A program made the position numbers and the translations under genes. This document shows positions 8,094-16,825 of a DNA stretch of 22,348 bases, piece after piece (position 1 is the stretch's first letter; each line of letters begins with the position of its first letter). Source of the DNA: JBGZFC01 sp964346495 (lineage in GTDB: Bacteria; Bacteroidota; Bacteroidia; Bacteroidales; Dysgonomonadaceae); NCBI GenBank assembly GCA_964346495.1, contig CAYFUW010000030.1, forward strand, positions 1-22,348, in the 5' to 3' direction. The notes beneath the pieces are model-generated. The model saw only the letters and a program-made list of their open reading frames with translations, was not told the DNA's origin and did no database searches.

Positions 8094-11000
8094 TTAATCC
8101 TCATTTTCTCTTCTTCTAAAGCTAAACTTAAACAAATCTCTAAACTTACGGGAGTTTCTATTGATAACCAAACCCACACCCTGGGTTGTTGGTGCTCTGT
8201 TATAATATTGCTTATTAGCCCTGTTATAGGCACGTATCATAAGCCAATTGTTAATATCATATTCCAACTCAAACTCACCCATAAATGCTTGTTGACTTGC
8301 CATCATACTTTTATCGCCATAGCTAAGATTCGATGATAATCTGAGCTTATTATCCAAAAAACTTTTTGAAATATCAACTCCCATTCGCATACTGTCGAAA
8401 TTGCCATCGGCAGTTTCAATATTTGTGCTGATAGACCAATCGTCGCTCAATGCTCCTGCCAATAAAGCATCCAAACCTCGTGTAAGTGCTCCGGCAGCAT
8501 AGTTGGTAAAAGCACTCTCATTAAAATTACCACTGGGAGTTCCTCCTGCCGGATAAAAACTTCCTGTCACAATAAGATTTGCAAACTGAGTAATTTTCTG
8601 TTCATCGGTACTAACCAGACTATTAAAGCGTTGACGCACATCATCAGCCACATCGGGCAAATCAATACCATACTGTAAACTCATTCTTTCCAAATTTCCC
8701 TGAATATCCAATTTTGCATGCACAGGCACTCGTGTATCAGACATTTGTGTAGAGAACGATTCGCTAAGAGTAGCTAAATTTGCATTTACCTCGTTGTATG
8801 CCGAAATATTAAACTGTGTATTAAGCGGGTCTCCAACCAAAGTAACCGTACTACCCTCTTTAATTTTAAAGTTAATCGCTTTAATATTTAAGAAGTTGTA
8901 CTTGAATCTTCCACTTTCGGCAATATAATCTCCGTATAAACGCACTGCCGGATTTGCATGCGAATCAAAAACTGCACGCAACTCTCCATCTCCGTTTATA
9001 TTCAACATATCACCCGACACCGGATTAATCAGTACACCTGCGTCTAACATATCATTAATATGCAATACAGATTGTATCCTGATTGGAATTACACTGTTTA
9101 TTTTTGTATTGATAGTGTTGATTTTGTCGTCTGATTTCCGCAAAAATGCCAGACTATCCTCCTGTTGCCTGTTTTTATTAACATAAATAACACCACTATT
9201 TTTTGCAGCAGTTGCAGTTTGTGGTATCTCTATCATTATATTCGAGCGACTCTCATTTCTTAAATTGGCATTACCAAAAATACCCATCGATGAACCAAAA
9301 ATATTAATATCACCGCTCAATTTCAGGTTTCCGTATGCAATCAGATCGGTTCTGGAGTCATTGTTGAGCAGCAAGAAATCGTTCAATTTCAGATTTGCCT
9401 GATACTCTATCCCTTTAAAGTTGCGATGTGTTAATGCCACTTTCAGATGCGCTTCATGGTTATTATTATCTTTAATAACCAAATTCTCCATTCCTATTCT
9501 TCCGGGTTGAATGTTTATGGTATCCGAAACGGTATAAGTTGCATTTGTATAAGCTACTGTCATAACTCCATCGTCTATACCCAACCATCCTTTAGTTATC
9601 GGTTCCGAAAAGTTTCCGCTCAAATTAATTTTCGAATTTATAGAACCCGAAATTTCACTAAAAATATCAACCGCAAATGGCTGTGCCCATCTCAATGGCA
9701 ACTTATTTATCATCAAATCAACATCCATAGGAGTAGTTTCGGCAGTTGGAATAAATCCCGCAATTTCCAGGTAGTTTACACTGTTCTTAACAAGATTAAT
9801 ATCTAAATCGAGACCTTCGCGAGTTCTGTCCCAGTTTCCATTTAACGAAAGTGTTCCAAGTGTATCGGTTTCAGTTCTCAAATCTTCTATTTTCAGATCT
9901 TTTGTCTGTATTTGTGGATCTTCCAGCGCTTGACTAATCGTGATTGCACCGTTTAAAGAACCTTTAAATTGAGGTCCGTCTATAGCTGTAAGAATATTTC
10001 CCAGTTCGGTATCATTGAAGTAAAGAAGAACACTATCGTCGGGACTTTTCGAAAGCACACCATCTATACCCAACAGCAACATACCTCTTTGCACTAACGA
10101 AAACTCATCGATACTGATTTTGCTCTCTTCGATAGTTATGGTAGATTGAGACATTTTTACCATCTCTTCGTTAAACGAAAAGTTTGATGGATATATATTT
10201 ACTTTTGTAGTAAGCTTTTCCTCTTCGTCACGCTCGAAATTTGCAGAAATCCACATATCGCCATTGGCTTTTGTATCACCACTTATCAGGTTGAAAATAA
10301 TTCCATTCGTAATAGAGTCATTTGCCGCCAACAAATCGAGTCGCCCATTCACATATCCGTTGTCTTGCACCAGATAGGTATTTGCATTGAATCTCATGCC
10401 GCTATACTCGCTTGATGTCATTTTGAATTTGGTTTCGCGAATATCATTATTGCCGATTTTCACTCGCGGTATATATCCATCTATTACTATTGATAACGCG
10501 TTTGCCATATCCACCTTTCCGCTCAAACTAGCAGGCTCAACATTGATAAACGGTAAAGAGAGAGCGTATGAAAGGTCTTCTGTGTTTTTTATATTTAAAT
10601 CGAACGTAAAGATATTATTTTTAATATCCTGCACGGGATCCGATGAATTAATCAATGTTGGCAAATGGAGGTTAAGCATGCCTGTTATTTGATTGCCGAT
10701 AGTGCTGAGATAGTAATCGCCCACAACCTCAGCATCCAACATCGATGACGATAGTTGAATCTTTTTAACTCCCGTTTCTTCATCTTGGGTAGCTTCCAGA
10801 CTGATGGTACCAGGATTATAGATAAAATTATCGTCATACAACGAAATACCATCAATTACTACCGCACCCTGCAAATTATCTATATCTTCACCCTGCAAAT
10901 TGGCATCGATTTGCGCCATCATATATGGATTTTGCCAATCTTCAAACGTGAGTATAGGAGTCATAAATAGTCGGTCGATACTTCCATTCACGATAAAGCG

Positions 11001-12524
11001 CATCGGTTTACCGAAACTTAAATCTGCATTGATATCAAATTTATTTTGCTCGGTGTCGGTAGATACAGTTGCTGTAATTTCATTCCCACTATACAGTCCG
11101 TCAATCGAAATATTGTTATATGTAAAATTGTTGTATGTAACCGATTCTATATTCCCTTTTGTCTTTACCGACACGTAGTTTGGTTTAATTGACAGCTGAG
11201 CAAATGTTCTTAGTGTAACATCGTCAACACCAACCTCTTCACCTATAATTTGTGCCACTTTCAAATTAGATGTGGATATAGAGCCTTCAACGAATATATT
11301 TTTAAACTCATTCAGTATTCGTCCCGAACCATTAAATCTTATATTCCCGGGAGTTGTCTTTACAAATATATCAGTTTTGAAATTATCTAACTTCCCTTTG
11401 GCAGTCAAATTCATATCTACATTTTGCAAAGCCAGCACTTGTTCGGGAAGTTCAAGATCGGGTGCAGCAACTCTGACAAACGACTGTAAATCGTTGATAT
11501 TTGTTTTCAGATAATCAACACTAATATCAATATCGGAAGTTTGATATTCATTGTAATCGTCAATAAATCCCTGTATCTGAAGGGAAGTTTGATTTCCATA
11601 TTTTGCTATCAGATTTTTTATGTTCACACTCGGCAGTTGTCCTTCCAAATCGGCTTCAAGTTCGAAAGTTTTATTCAGATGCGAAAACTGATTTGTGAAA
11701 ATAGAGATATCTTTCGGCTCTATTTTCGAGCTTCTGACTTTCAGTTCAAACTCCTTCGTTTCTGTGTCGAAACTGGCTTTAGGCACCACTATTTCAGATT
11801 CATTAAACCTCAAATCCACATTATCACTCCACAATCTGTTTCCCTTGCTTCGCGCCATTGCCTGCAAATTATCTACATAAATACCGGCATTTTTTTCGTA
11901 AAAATTCAGAGAACCAACATCTGCAACCAGATTTTTCATATCAAGAGATGTAATATCGGCACTCATACTAAAGTTTACGACATCGAAGTGAGAGACATTA
12001 AAAAGTCCCGGAGTTTCAGGTTCAGATAAAATATTGTAACGCAAATTCCCGTTTGTAAGCTTTATATTGTTGATGTTTATCATCATGGGCTTTTCGGAAG
12101 GTTTTTTCTCTTTATCTGATGCGAACGCATCGATAATAAACTGAAAATTAAAAGGTGCTTCCGGCGTTTGACGATAAACATTTCCGGTAAAATTGCTTAT
12201 AGATGCCGACTGAATGTTAAGTCTGTTTTTCAGTAAGTCGATTACATTTACTTTTGCAGAAACTTTCTTTGCATAAAAAAGCGTATCTTTCTGCTGGTCT
12301 TCAATATACAAATTCTTTATGGTTGCAGAAGTGAAACCGCGAAGTCTGATTTTATCGATAGATATTTCGGTTTTTAATATCGGTTTCAGTTTCTTCAACG
12401 CAAATTCAGCCGCATGTTGTTGAACACGCGGAATAGTAAAAAGTAGTGCGATTATTATATTCAAAACAATAATGCAACCGACTACTATCCCTAAGATTTT
12501 AGCTAATTTCTTTACGACCTTCAT
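8094..12524 (-). CDS. tamB: TamB: translocation and assembly module, inner-membrane-anchored bridge protein
   Basis: Very long envelope protein (1476 residues) of the TamB/AsmA-like group. These form a hydrophobic beta-taco groove spanning the periplasm and are linked to outer-membrane protein insertion or phospholipid transport. There is a short basic start (MKVVKKLAK), then one membrane anchor at about 10-31 with no cleavage site. Next come more than 1000 residues of repetitive alternating beta-strand sequence (many IDIxxxxLKLxG-like units). The C-terminal TamB domain (DUF490) includes the NLIVTGSFYPAGG region and ends in a basic tail, FRDLFKFSFRRRENED. It is the first gene of the operon and is followed 6 bp later by tamL, its outer-membrane partner. 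The chosen start is the only ATG placed correctly ahead of the anchor. Confidence 0.92.
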   Translation of the reverse strand: MKVVKKLAKILGIVVGCIIVLNIIIALLFTIPRVQQHAAEFALKKLKPILKTEISIDKIRLRGFTSATIKNLYIEDQQKDTLFYAKKVSAKVNVIDLLKNRLNIQSASISNFTGNVYRQTPEAPFNFQFIIDAFASDKEKKPSEKPMMININNIKLTNGNLRYNILSEPETPGLFNVSHFDVVNFSMSADITSLDMKNLVADVGSLNFYEKNAGIYVDNLQAMARSKGNRLWSDNVDLRFNESEIVVPKASFDTETKEFELKVRSSKIEPKDISIFTNQFSHLNKTFELEADLEGQLPSVNIKNLIAKYGNQTSLQIQGFIDDYNEYQTSDIDISVDYLKTNINDLQSFVRVAAPDLELPEQVLALQNVDMNLTAKGKLDNFKTDIFVKTTPGNIRFNGSGRILNEFKNIFVEGSISTSNLKVAQIIGEEVGVDDVTLRTFAQLSIKPNYVSVKTKGNIESVTYNNFTYNNISIDGLYSGNEITATVSTDTEQNKFDINADLSFGKPMRFIVNGSIDRLFMTPILTFEDWQNPYMMAQIDANLQGEDIDNLQGAVVIDGISLYDDNFIYNPGTISLEATQDEETGVKKIQLSSSMLDAEVVGDYYLSTIGNQITGMLNLHLPTLINSSDPVQDIKNNIFTFDLNIKNTEDLSYALSLPFINVEPASLSGKVDMANALSIVIDGYIPRVKIGNNDIRETKFKMTSSEYSGMRFNANTYLVQDNGYVNGRLDLLAANDSITNGIIFNLISGDTKANGDMWISANFERDEEEKLTTKVNIYPSNFSFNEEMVKMSQSTITIEESKISIDEFSLVQRGMLLLGIDGVLSKSPDDSVLLYFNDTELGNILTAIDGPQFKGSLNGAITISQALEDPQIQTKDLKIEDLRTETDTLGTLSLNGNWDRTREGLDLDINLVKNSVNYLEIAGFIPTAETTPMDVDLMINKLPLRWAQPFAVDIFSEISGSINSKINLSGNFSEPITKGWLGIDDGVMTVAYTNATYTVSDTINIQPGRIGMENLVIKDNNNHEAHLKVALTHRNFKGIEYQANLKLNDFLLLNNDSRTDLIAYGNLKLSGDINIFGSSMGIFGNANLRNESRSNIMIEIPQTATAAKNSGVIYVNKNRQQEDSLAFLRKSDDKINTINTKINSVIPIRIQSVLHINDMLDAGVLINPVSGDMLNINGDGELRAVFDSHANPAVRLYGDYIAESGRFKYNFLNIKAINFKIKEGSTVTLVGDPLNTQFNISAYNEVNANLATLSESFSTQMSDTRVPVHAKLDIQGNLERMSLQYGIDLPDVADDVRQRFNSLVSTDEQKITQFANLIVTGSFYPAGGTPSGNFNESAFTNYAAGALTRGLDALLAGALSDDWSISTNIETADGNFDSMRMGVDISKSFLDNKLRLSSNLSYGDKSMMASQQAFMGEFELEYDINNWLMIRAYNRANKQYYNRAPTTQGVGLVINRNSRKFRDLFKFSFRRRENED

Positions 12525-12634
12525 CTATCTCATTAAGAAAGTGCAATATTACAAAAAAAAACGTCATGCACCGAATATAATTGTTGTTTTTTAATGGGAT
12601 AGTGCATCAATTGTAACACAAAGCCATAGACTAA

Positions 12635-12667
12635 AAACCTAACAGGTTTTGAAAACCTGTTAGGTTT
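12635..12667. repeat. 33-bp perfect palindrome
   Basis: Two 16-bp arms, AAACCTAACAGGTTTT and its reverse complement, flank a single central G at 12651. The arms themselves contain the near-palindrome AACCTAACAGGTT. No T-run follows on either side long enough to call it a terminator with confidence. Similar CCTAACAGGTTT palindromes are familiar in Bacteroidetes intergenic DNA (from memory). Confidence 0.9.
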
Positions 12668-12690
12668 ACTAATCATAAAGTTTGCATATT

Positions 12691-12720
12691 GGGCATTGCG
12701 GTTAGAATCCGCATTGCCCA
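12691..12720. repeat. Dispersed palindromic repeat, family B copy 1
   Basis: GGGCATTGCGG (12691-12701) faces CCGCATTGCCC (12709-12719). The arms pair except for a central T/T mismatch. It is related to copies at 12736, 16407 and 19691. Confidence 0.75.
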
Positions 12721-12735
12721 TATTCCATATTCTGC

Positions 12736-12766
12736 GCACAATGAGGATTTTATTACCGCATTGTGC
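12736..12766. repeat. Dispersed palindromic repeat, family B copy 2
   Basis: GCACAATGAGG (12736-12746) faces CCGCATTGTGC (12756-12766), with one A-C mismatch and a 9-nt loop. It lies 16 bp after copy 1. Confidence 0.8.
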
Positions 12767-12800
12767 TTCTGACGAAGGCACAGCCAACATCTCCTGCTTC

Positions 12801-12820
12801 CGCGCGAATCTTTTCGCGTG
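12801..12820. repeat. Dispersed palindromic repeat, family A copy 2
   Basis: CGCGCGAATCTTTTCGCGTG differs from the core of copy 1 (1787-1806) at one base. Similarity extends upstream: both are preceded by AACATC and then CTT within about 20 bp. Confidence 0.8.
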
Positions 12821-12856
12821 TATAACATACAAGAATCTCTATTCTCACATACCTCG

Positions 12857-12923
12857 TAACTCGCAACACGTAACCCGAAAACACGCAACCCAAAAACACA
12901 ACCCAAAAACACAACCCAAAAAA
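12857..12923. repeat. A/C-rich degenerate tandem repeat
   Basis: Four to five consecutive units of 13-15 bp built on AACAC(GC)AACCCAAA. The two rightmost 13-bp units are nearly identical (CACAACCCAAAAA), while the left ones vary (AACACGTAACCCGAA). It ends about 45 bp before the -7 element of the next gene. Confidence 0.75.
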
Positions 12924-12965
12924 CATTATTTCCACCTAAAACTCGCTATTAACAGAATAATCTTG

Positions 12966-12973
12966 TAAATTTG
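12966..12973 (+). promoter_or_regulatory. Putative -7 element for the yfhO-like gene
   Basis: TAAATTTG matches TAnnTTTG and predicts a start near 12980, leaving a leader of about 19 nt. There is no TTTG at the standard upstream distance. Confidence 0.5.
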
Positions 12974-12998
12974 CATCCCAAATCAAAACCCAAAAGCA

Positions 12999-15527
12999 AT
13001 GAAAAAAAATCCGGTACTCAGAAAGTTTTTACCCGATATTATCGTTATCGCGATATTTGTTATAATCTCTTTCATATATTTTGCACCTGCCGTATTAGAC
13101 GGACGTGTAATTATGCAGCACGACTCGCTTGCATCTATAGGACAAGGACAAGAACAGCGCGATTTTATGGCTCGCCACGATGGCGAACGCACACGATGGA
13201 ACCTGTCTATGTTTGGCGGAATGCCATCATACCAGATGAGTCCAACTTACGATTCGAGTAAACCGCAAGATTTAGCAAAGAAAGCGTATCAACTGTTTTT
13301 GCCAAATTATGTTTTCTTGGTTTTCATAATGCTACTCGGCTTTTACATCCTGATGCGTGCATTTCGTGCATCACCGCTGGTTAGCTTGTTGGGCGCAATT
13401 ATCTGGGCATTTTCGTCATATTTCTTTATAATCATTGCTGCCGGGCATATATGGAAGTTCATTACGCTGGCATACATTCCGCCTACGATAGCGGGATTGG
13501 TGTATGTTTACAGAAACAAATATCTTATTGGCGCCTTGCTTATTATGGTTTTCACAACATTCCAAATCTCGGCAAACCACATTCAGATGAGTTATTACTT
13601 CTTTTTTCTGATGCTCTTCATTGTGATTGCGTTTTTCGTACAGGCTGTTCGCGATAAAAAGTTGAACGACTTTCTAAAGCAGACTGCCATAGTTGTTGTT
13701 GCAGGATTAATCGGTGTAGCTGCAAACGCGAGCAATCTGTATCACACCTGGGAATACTCTAAAGAGACAATGCGCGGAAAATCGGAGCTTACTCACAAAG
13801 CTGCCGAAAACAAATCGGACAACGGTTTGGAACGCGATTATATAACTGCATGGTCGTACGGAGTTGGCGAGACATGGACTCTGCTTGTTCCAAATACTAA
13901 AGGCGGAGCATCGGTTCCTTTGTCAGAAAATCCGAAAGCAATGGAAAAAGCACGACCCGAATATCGTGAGCTTTACAGCCAAATAGGACAATATTGGGGC
14001 GAACAACCCGGAACATCCGGACCGGTTTACGTTGGCGCTTTTGTGCTTACACTCTTTATTTTCGGACTTTTTATAGTGAAAGGACCGATAAAGTGGGCGC
14101 TACTGGCAGGAACAATTTTCTCTATACTGCTATCATGGGGGAAAAACTTTATGCCGCTGACCGACTTTTTCATAGATTACGTGCCGATGTACAATAAATT
14201 CAGAGCGGTATCATCCATTTTGGTTGTTGCTGAATTTACTATTCCGTTATTGGCTGCTTTAACCGTGAAAGAGATAATTCAAAATCCCGAAATTTTAAAG
14301 AAAAACAAAAAACAGTTTGTATTAAGTTGGATACTAACAGGTGGAATCGCCCTGTTATTTGCTTTAATACCGAAACTATTTTTCCCTTCATATATCTCTT
14401 CTGCCGAAATGCAAGCACTTCAATCACTTCCATCGGAACATATACAGCCAATTCTTGCCAACCTTACCGAAATGCGCATTTCGATGTTTACAGCTGATGC
14501 GTGGCGAAGTTTCTTTGTTATTTTAGGTGGAATTGCTATTTTAATCGCTTTTATGAGCGGAAAACTAAAAGCGAAATGGACTGTTGCAGCAATTGCGGTG
14601 CTCTGTCTTGCTGATATGTGGACTGTAAATAAACGATATCTGAATGATGACCATTTTGTTCCTAAAACCAATCAGCAACAGATATTTACAAAATCGCCTG
14701 CAGATGAGTACATTTTGCAAGACCCGACTCCATATTATCGGGTACTAAATGTGGCAACAAGCACATTCAACGATGGCGTAACACCATACTACCACAAAAC
14801 TATTGGCGGTTATCACGCTGCCAAACTGCGTCGCTATCAGGATTTGATAGATGTGCATCTTTCAACAGAAATACCGACACTACAACGCGATATTTTCCAA
14901 ACACAAGGCATGTTGGATTCTGTTGATGTGAACGGATTTAAAGTGTTGAATATGCTCAACACCAAATGGATAATTGTTCCCACACAACAAGGCACAATAC
15001 CTATCGAAAACCCGTATGCAATGGGTAACGCATGGTTTGTTGACAATATTCAATTTGTAAATTCGGCAGATGATGAGATTGCCGCTTTATCGCAAATCGA
15101 TTTACAAAAAGAGGCTGTTGCCGACAAGAAATTTGAATCTGTTTTGCAAGGTTTTAACGTTTCTGCAACTGACTCGGCATCTACAATAGCACTTGCCGAA
15201 TACGATTCAAATTTCATCACCTACAATGTGGATGCTAAAAAAGATGAGCTTGCCGTTTTCTCAGAAATCTACTATCCGAAAGGATGGAAAATTACAATTG
15301 ACGGAAAACCTGCTCAAATGTTACGTGCTAACTACACTTTGCGAGCGTTACCAATTCCGGCAGGGAAACATGTTGTAGAGTTCCGATTTGAACCGACAAG
15401 CATAAAAGTAACCGACACTATCTCGTTTATCTCACAGCTGATTATGCTGATTTTGTTAGGATGGATAGTTTACAATGGTTTGAAAAATAGAAAGGTAGAG
15501 AATGAATTGCCCGATTTGCAACAGTGA
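12999..15527 (+). CDS. YfhO-family polytopic membrane protein (GT-C-like, putative glycosyltransferase)
   Basis: An 842-residue membrane protein of the YfhO family (PF09586). The Gram-positive member modifies lipoteichoic acid with sugars; no substrate is known for Bacteroidetes members. The first helix spans about 11-31, followed by an extracytoplasmic loop with QHDSLASIGQGQEQRDF (40-56), where acidic residues would sit at a GT-C active site. Further hydrophobic segments run to about 530. Then comes a soluble domain of roughly 250 residues that includes YYPKGWKITIDGKPAQM, typical of the YfhO C-terminus. A last helix spans about 808-828, with a short basic cytoplasmic tail. The 3' end overlaps the methyltransferase start by 26 bp, so the two are translationally coupled. 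It probably acts on lipid-linked sugars at the cell surface; that role is inferred. Confidence 0.8.
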   Translation: MKKNPVLRKFLPDIIVIAIFVIISFIYFAPAVLDGRVIMQHDSLASIGQGQEQRDFMARHDGERTRWNLSMFGGMPSYQMSPTYDSSKPQDLAKKAYQLFLPNYVFLVFIMLLGFYILMRAFRASPLVSLLGAIIWAFSSYFFIIIAAGHIWKFITLAYIPPTIAGLVYVYRNKYLIGALLIMVFTTFQISANHIQMSYYFFFLMLFIVIAFFVQAVRDKKLNDFLKQTAIVVVAGLIGVAANASNLYHTWEYSKETMRGKSELTHKAAENKSDNGLERDYITAWSYGVGETWTLLVPNTKGGASVPLSENPKAMEKARPEYRELYSQIGQYWGEQPGTSGPVYVGAFVLTLFIFGLFIVKGPIKWALLAGTIFSILLSWGKNFMPLTDFFIDYVPMYNKFRAVSSILVVAEFTIPLLAALTVKEIIQNPEILKKNKKQFVLSWILTGGIALLFALIPKLFFPSYISSAEMQALQSLPSEHIQPILANLTEMRISMFTADAWRSFFVILGGIAILIAFMSGKLKAKWTVAAIAVLCLADMWTVNKRYLNDDHFVPKTNQQQIFTKSPADEYILQDPTPYYRVLNVATSTFNDGVTPYYHKTIGGYHAAKLRRYQDLIDVHLSTEIPTLQRDIFQTQGMLDSVDVNGFKVLNMLNTKWIIVPTQQGTIPIENPYAMGNAWFVDNIQFVNSADDEIAALSQIDLQKEAVADKKFESVLQGFNVSATDSASTIALAEYDSNFITYNVDAKKDELAVFSEIYYPKGWKITIDGKPAQMLRANYTLRALPIPAGKHVVEFRFEPTSIKVTDTISFISQLIMLILLGWIVYNGLKNRKVENELPDLQQ

Positions 15528-16389
15528 TAAATTTATAGATATTTTCGTTTGTACCGACCATTTTGTAAGCGATGAGAAATTCGATATTGTTGAGTGCGAA
15601 AAGTGCGGACTTAGAATAACAAAAGAGTTTCCGCAAGGCGACGATATTAATCGCTACTATAAAGCCGAAGCCTACATTTCGCACAGCGATACACGCGAAG
15701 GGTTGGTAAACAAAATATACCACCAGGTTCGTTCGATTATGCTCAATCAAAAGGCAAATTGGGTAAGAAACAATATCGTTAACCACAACAAAAACCTGCT
15801 GGATATCGGTTGCGGAACAGGATATTTCCCTGCCAGGATGAAACAGAAAGGCTGGCACGTAATCGGGATAGAGAAAAGCGATGAAGCACGACTGTTCGCT
15901 GCACAACAATTTCAATTAGAAGCTTTTAGCTCTATCGACGAACTTGAAGATAATCTGCCACAAGACAGACAATTTGAAGTTATCACACTTTGGCATGTAT
16001 TGGAGCATTTAGAAAATCTGAATGAATCTATGCAGTGGTTAAAAAAACGACTTTGCGATGATGGCACTCTTTTTATCGCGGTACCAAACTATAAATCGGC
16101 AGATGCAGAAAGATATGGAGAATATTGGGCAGCCTACGATGTACCGCGTCATTTGTGGCATTTTTCACCAAAGCAAATGCAACTATTTGCACAAAAACAC
16201 GGTTTTGAAATAGTTAATGTAAAACCTTTCCATTTCGATGGTTTCTACATCTCTATGATGAGCGAAAAGTACAAAAAATGTTCTCTTGCTTTTATAAAAG
16301 GTTTTTTTAGCGGATTATCTACCTATTTTCAATCACTTTTCGATAAAGAAAAAAGTAGTTCGCTACTGTTTGTTTTGAGAAAGAAGTAA
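15502..16389 (+). CDS. Class I SAM-dependent methyltransferase with N-terminal zinc ribbon
   Basis: 295 residues. The N-terminus has two CxxC pairs (C3/C6 and C32/C35) that would bind one zinc ion. It is followed by a Rossmann-fold methyltransferase domain of the Methyltransf_23/12 type. Motif I is DIGCGTGYFP (101-110), acidic E124 should bind the SAM ribose, and WHVLEHL (164-170) is the post-II region with the His-Glu-His pattern seen in this group. Downstream, DVPRHLWHFSP (213-223) is the typical active-site stretch of sugar- or lipid-modifying members. The start overlaps the end of the yfhO-like gene by 26 bp, implying coupled translation and perhaps a shared pathway. Substrate unknown; a surface glycan or lipid intermediate is a reasonable guess only. 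Confidence 0.85.
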   Translation: MNCPICNSDKFIDIFVCTDHFVSDEKFDIVECEKCGLRITKEFPQGDDINRYYKAEAYISHSDTREGLVNKIYHQVRSIMLNQKANWVRNNIVNHNKNLLDIGCGTGYFPARMKQKGWHVIGIEKSDEARLFAAQQFQLEAFSSIDELEDNLPQDRQFEVITLWHVLEHLENLNESMQWLKKRLCDDGTLFIAVPNYKSADAERYGEYWAAYDVPRHLWHFSPKQMQLFAQKHGFEIVNVKPFHFDGFYISMMSEKYKKCSLAFIKGFFSGLSTYFQSLFDKEKSSSLLFVLRKK

Positions 16390-16406
16390 AATATTTCTTA
16401 GACAAA

Positions 16407-16436
16407 GCACATTGCGACTATCAATCCGCATTGTGT
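16407..16436. repeat. Dispersed palindromic repeat, family B copy 3
   Basis: GCACATTGCGA (16407-16417) faces CCGCATTGTGT (16426-16436). Its symmetric T/T mismatch matches copy 1. It lies 18 bp after the methyltransferase stop and might weakly serve as a terminator, but no T-run follows. Confidence 0.7.
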
Positions 16437-16515
16437 ATAAGCCATGCTAATAAGTACAGCCACTTCGGGCTGAAAGGTTGAAGCATTATTTATACCGTAA
16501 GCCGCACTCGTTCCT

Positions 16516-16547
16516 CGTTTGCATACGATTATGAAAACCGGGCTTTT
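16516..16547 (+). repeat. 32-bp direct repeat, copy 1
   Basis: Contains TTGCATACG, then ATGAAAA, then GGCTTTT. It matches 27 of 32 positions with the second copy exactly 310 bp downstream. Confidence 0.8.
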
Positions 16548-16562
16548 CATTTTTCTCCGCAT

Positions 16563-16679
16563 CATTCCGCTAGGAATGAAAAATTTGTAGCCAATAATAT
16601 CAGAATTATGCGACTCCGTATGGAGTCGAACAGGTGATGATTATCTGTGTAGCTACCAATATGTGAATCCTACGGATTC
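16563..16679. repeat. Cluster of three short stem-loops
   Basis: CATTCC-GCTA-GGAATG (16563-16578), CGACTCC-GTAT-GGAGTCG (16611-16628) and GAATCC-TAC-GGATTC (16665-16679). All have arms ending in CC/GG around a 3-4 nt loop and are spaced about 50 bp apart. No T-runs follow. Their regular spacing and shared CC-loop-GG form suggest a single composite element. Confidence 0.7.
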
Positions 16680-16771
16680 TTTTAATTACGTATTAATCAG
16701 ACAAAAATTGAAAGAGTAAAGATAGAATTATAATCGTAAATATTGTTCGGCTTTTGATATAACCTAACTAA

Positions 16772-16791
16772 GGCGCGAATCCTATCGCGTG
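16772..16791. repeat. Dispersed palindromic repeat, family A copy 3
   Basis: GGCGCGAATCCTATCGCGTG shares the GCGCGAATC...TCGCGTG core with copies at 1787 and 12801. Confidence 0.8.
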
Positions 16792-16825
16792 CTAATATAA
16801 TACCACACAATAGAACCGTGCGCCA

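Larger units (their letters stand above)
12525..12998. other. Repeat-rich divergent intergenic region, no gene
   Basis: 474 bp between the divergently transcribed tamB and the yfhO-like gene. It packs a 33-bp perfect palindrome (12635-12667), two members of palindrome family B (12691-12720 and 12736-12766), one member of family A (12801-12820) and an A/C-rich tandem repeat (12857-12923). Open frames crossing it consist of these repeats and have no recognisable protein content. The -7 element for the rightward gene lies at its right end. No convincing tamB promoter was found; the best candidate is TAATATTG at 12544-12551 on the minus strand. Confidence 0.7.

Noticed and set aside
12544..12551. 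TAATATTG on the minus strand as a tamB promoter -7 box
   Set aside because: It has one mismatch to TAnnTTTG and no TTTG about 19 nt upstream, so it is not strong enough to list as a promoter.
12857..12923. Tandem repeat as a CRISPR array
   Set aside because: Units are contiguous 13-15 bp with no spacers and no cas genes nearby.
12533..12968. Several 60-99 codon frames on both strands between tamB and the yfhO-like gene
   Set aside because: They run through palindromes and a tandem repeat, giving Arg/Cys-rich or repetitive translations with no recognisable domain.
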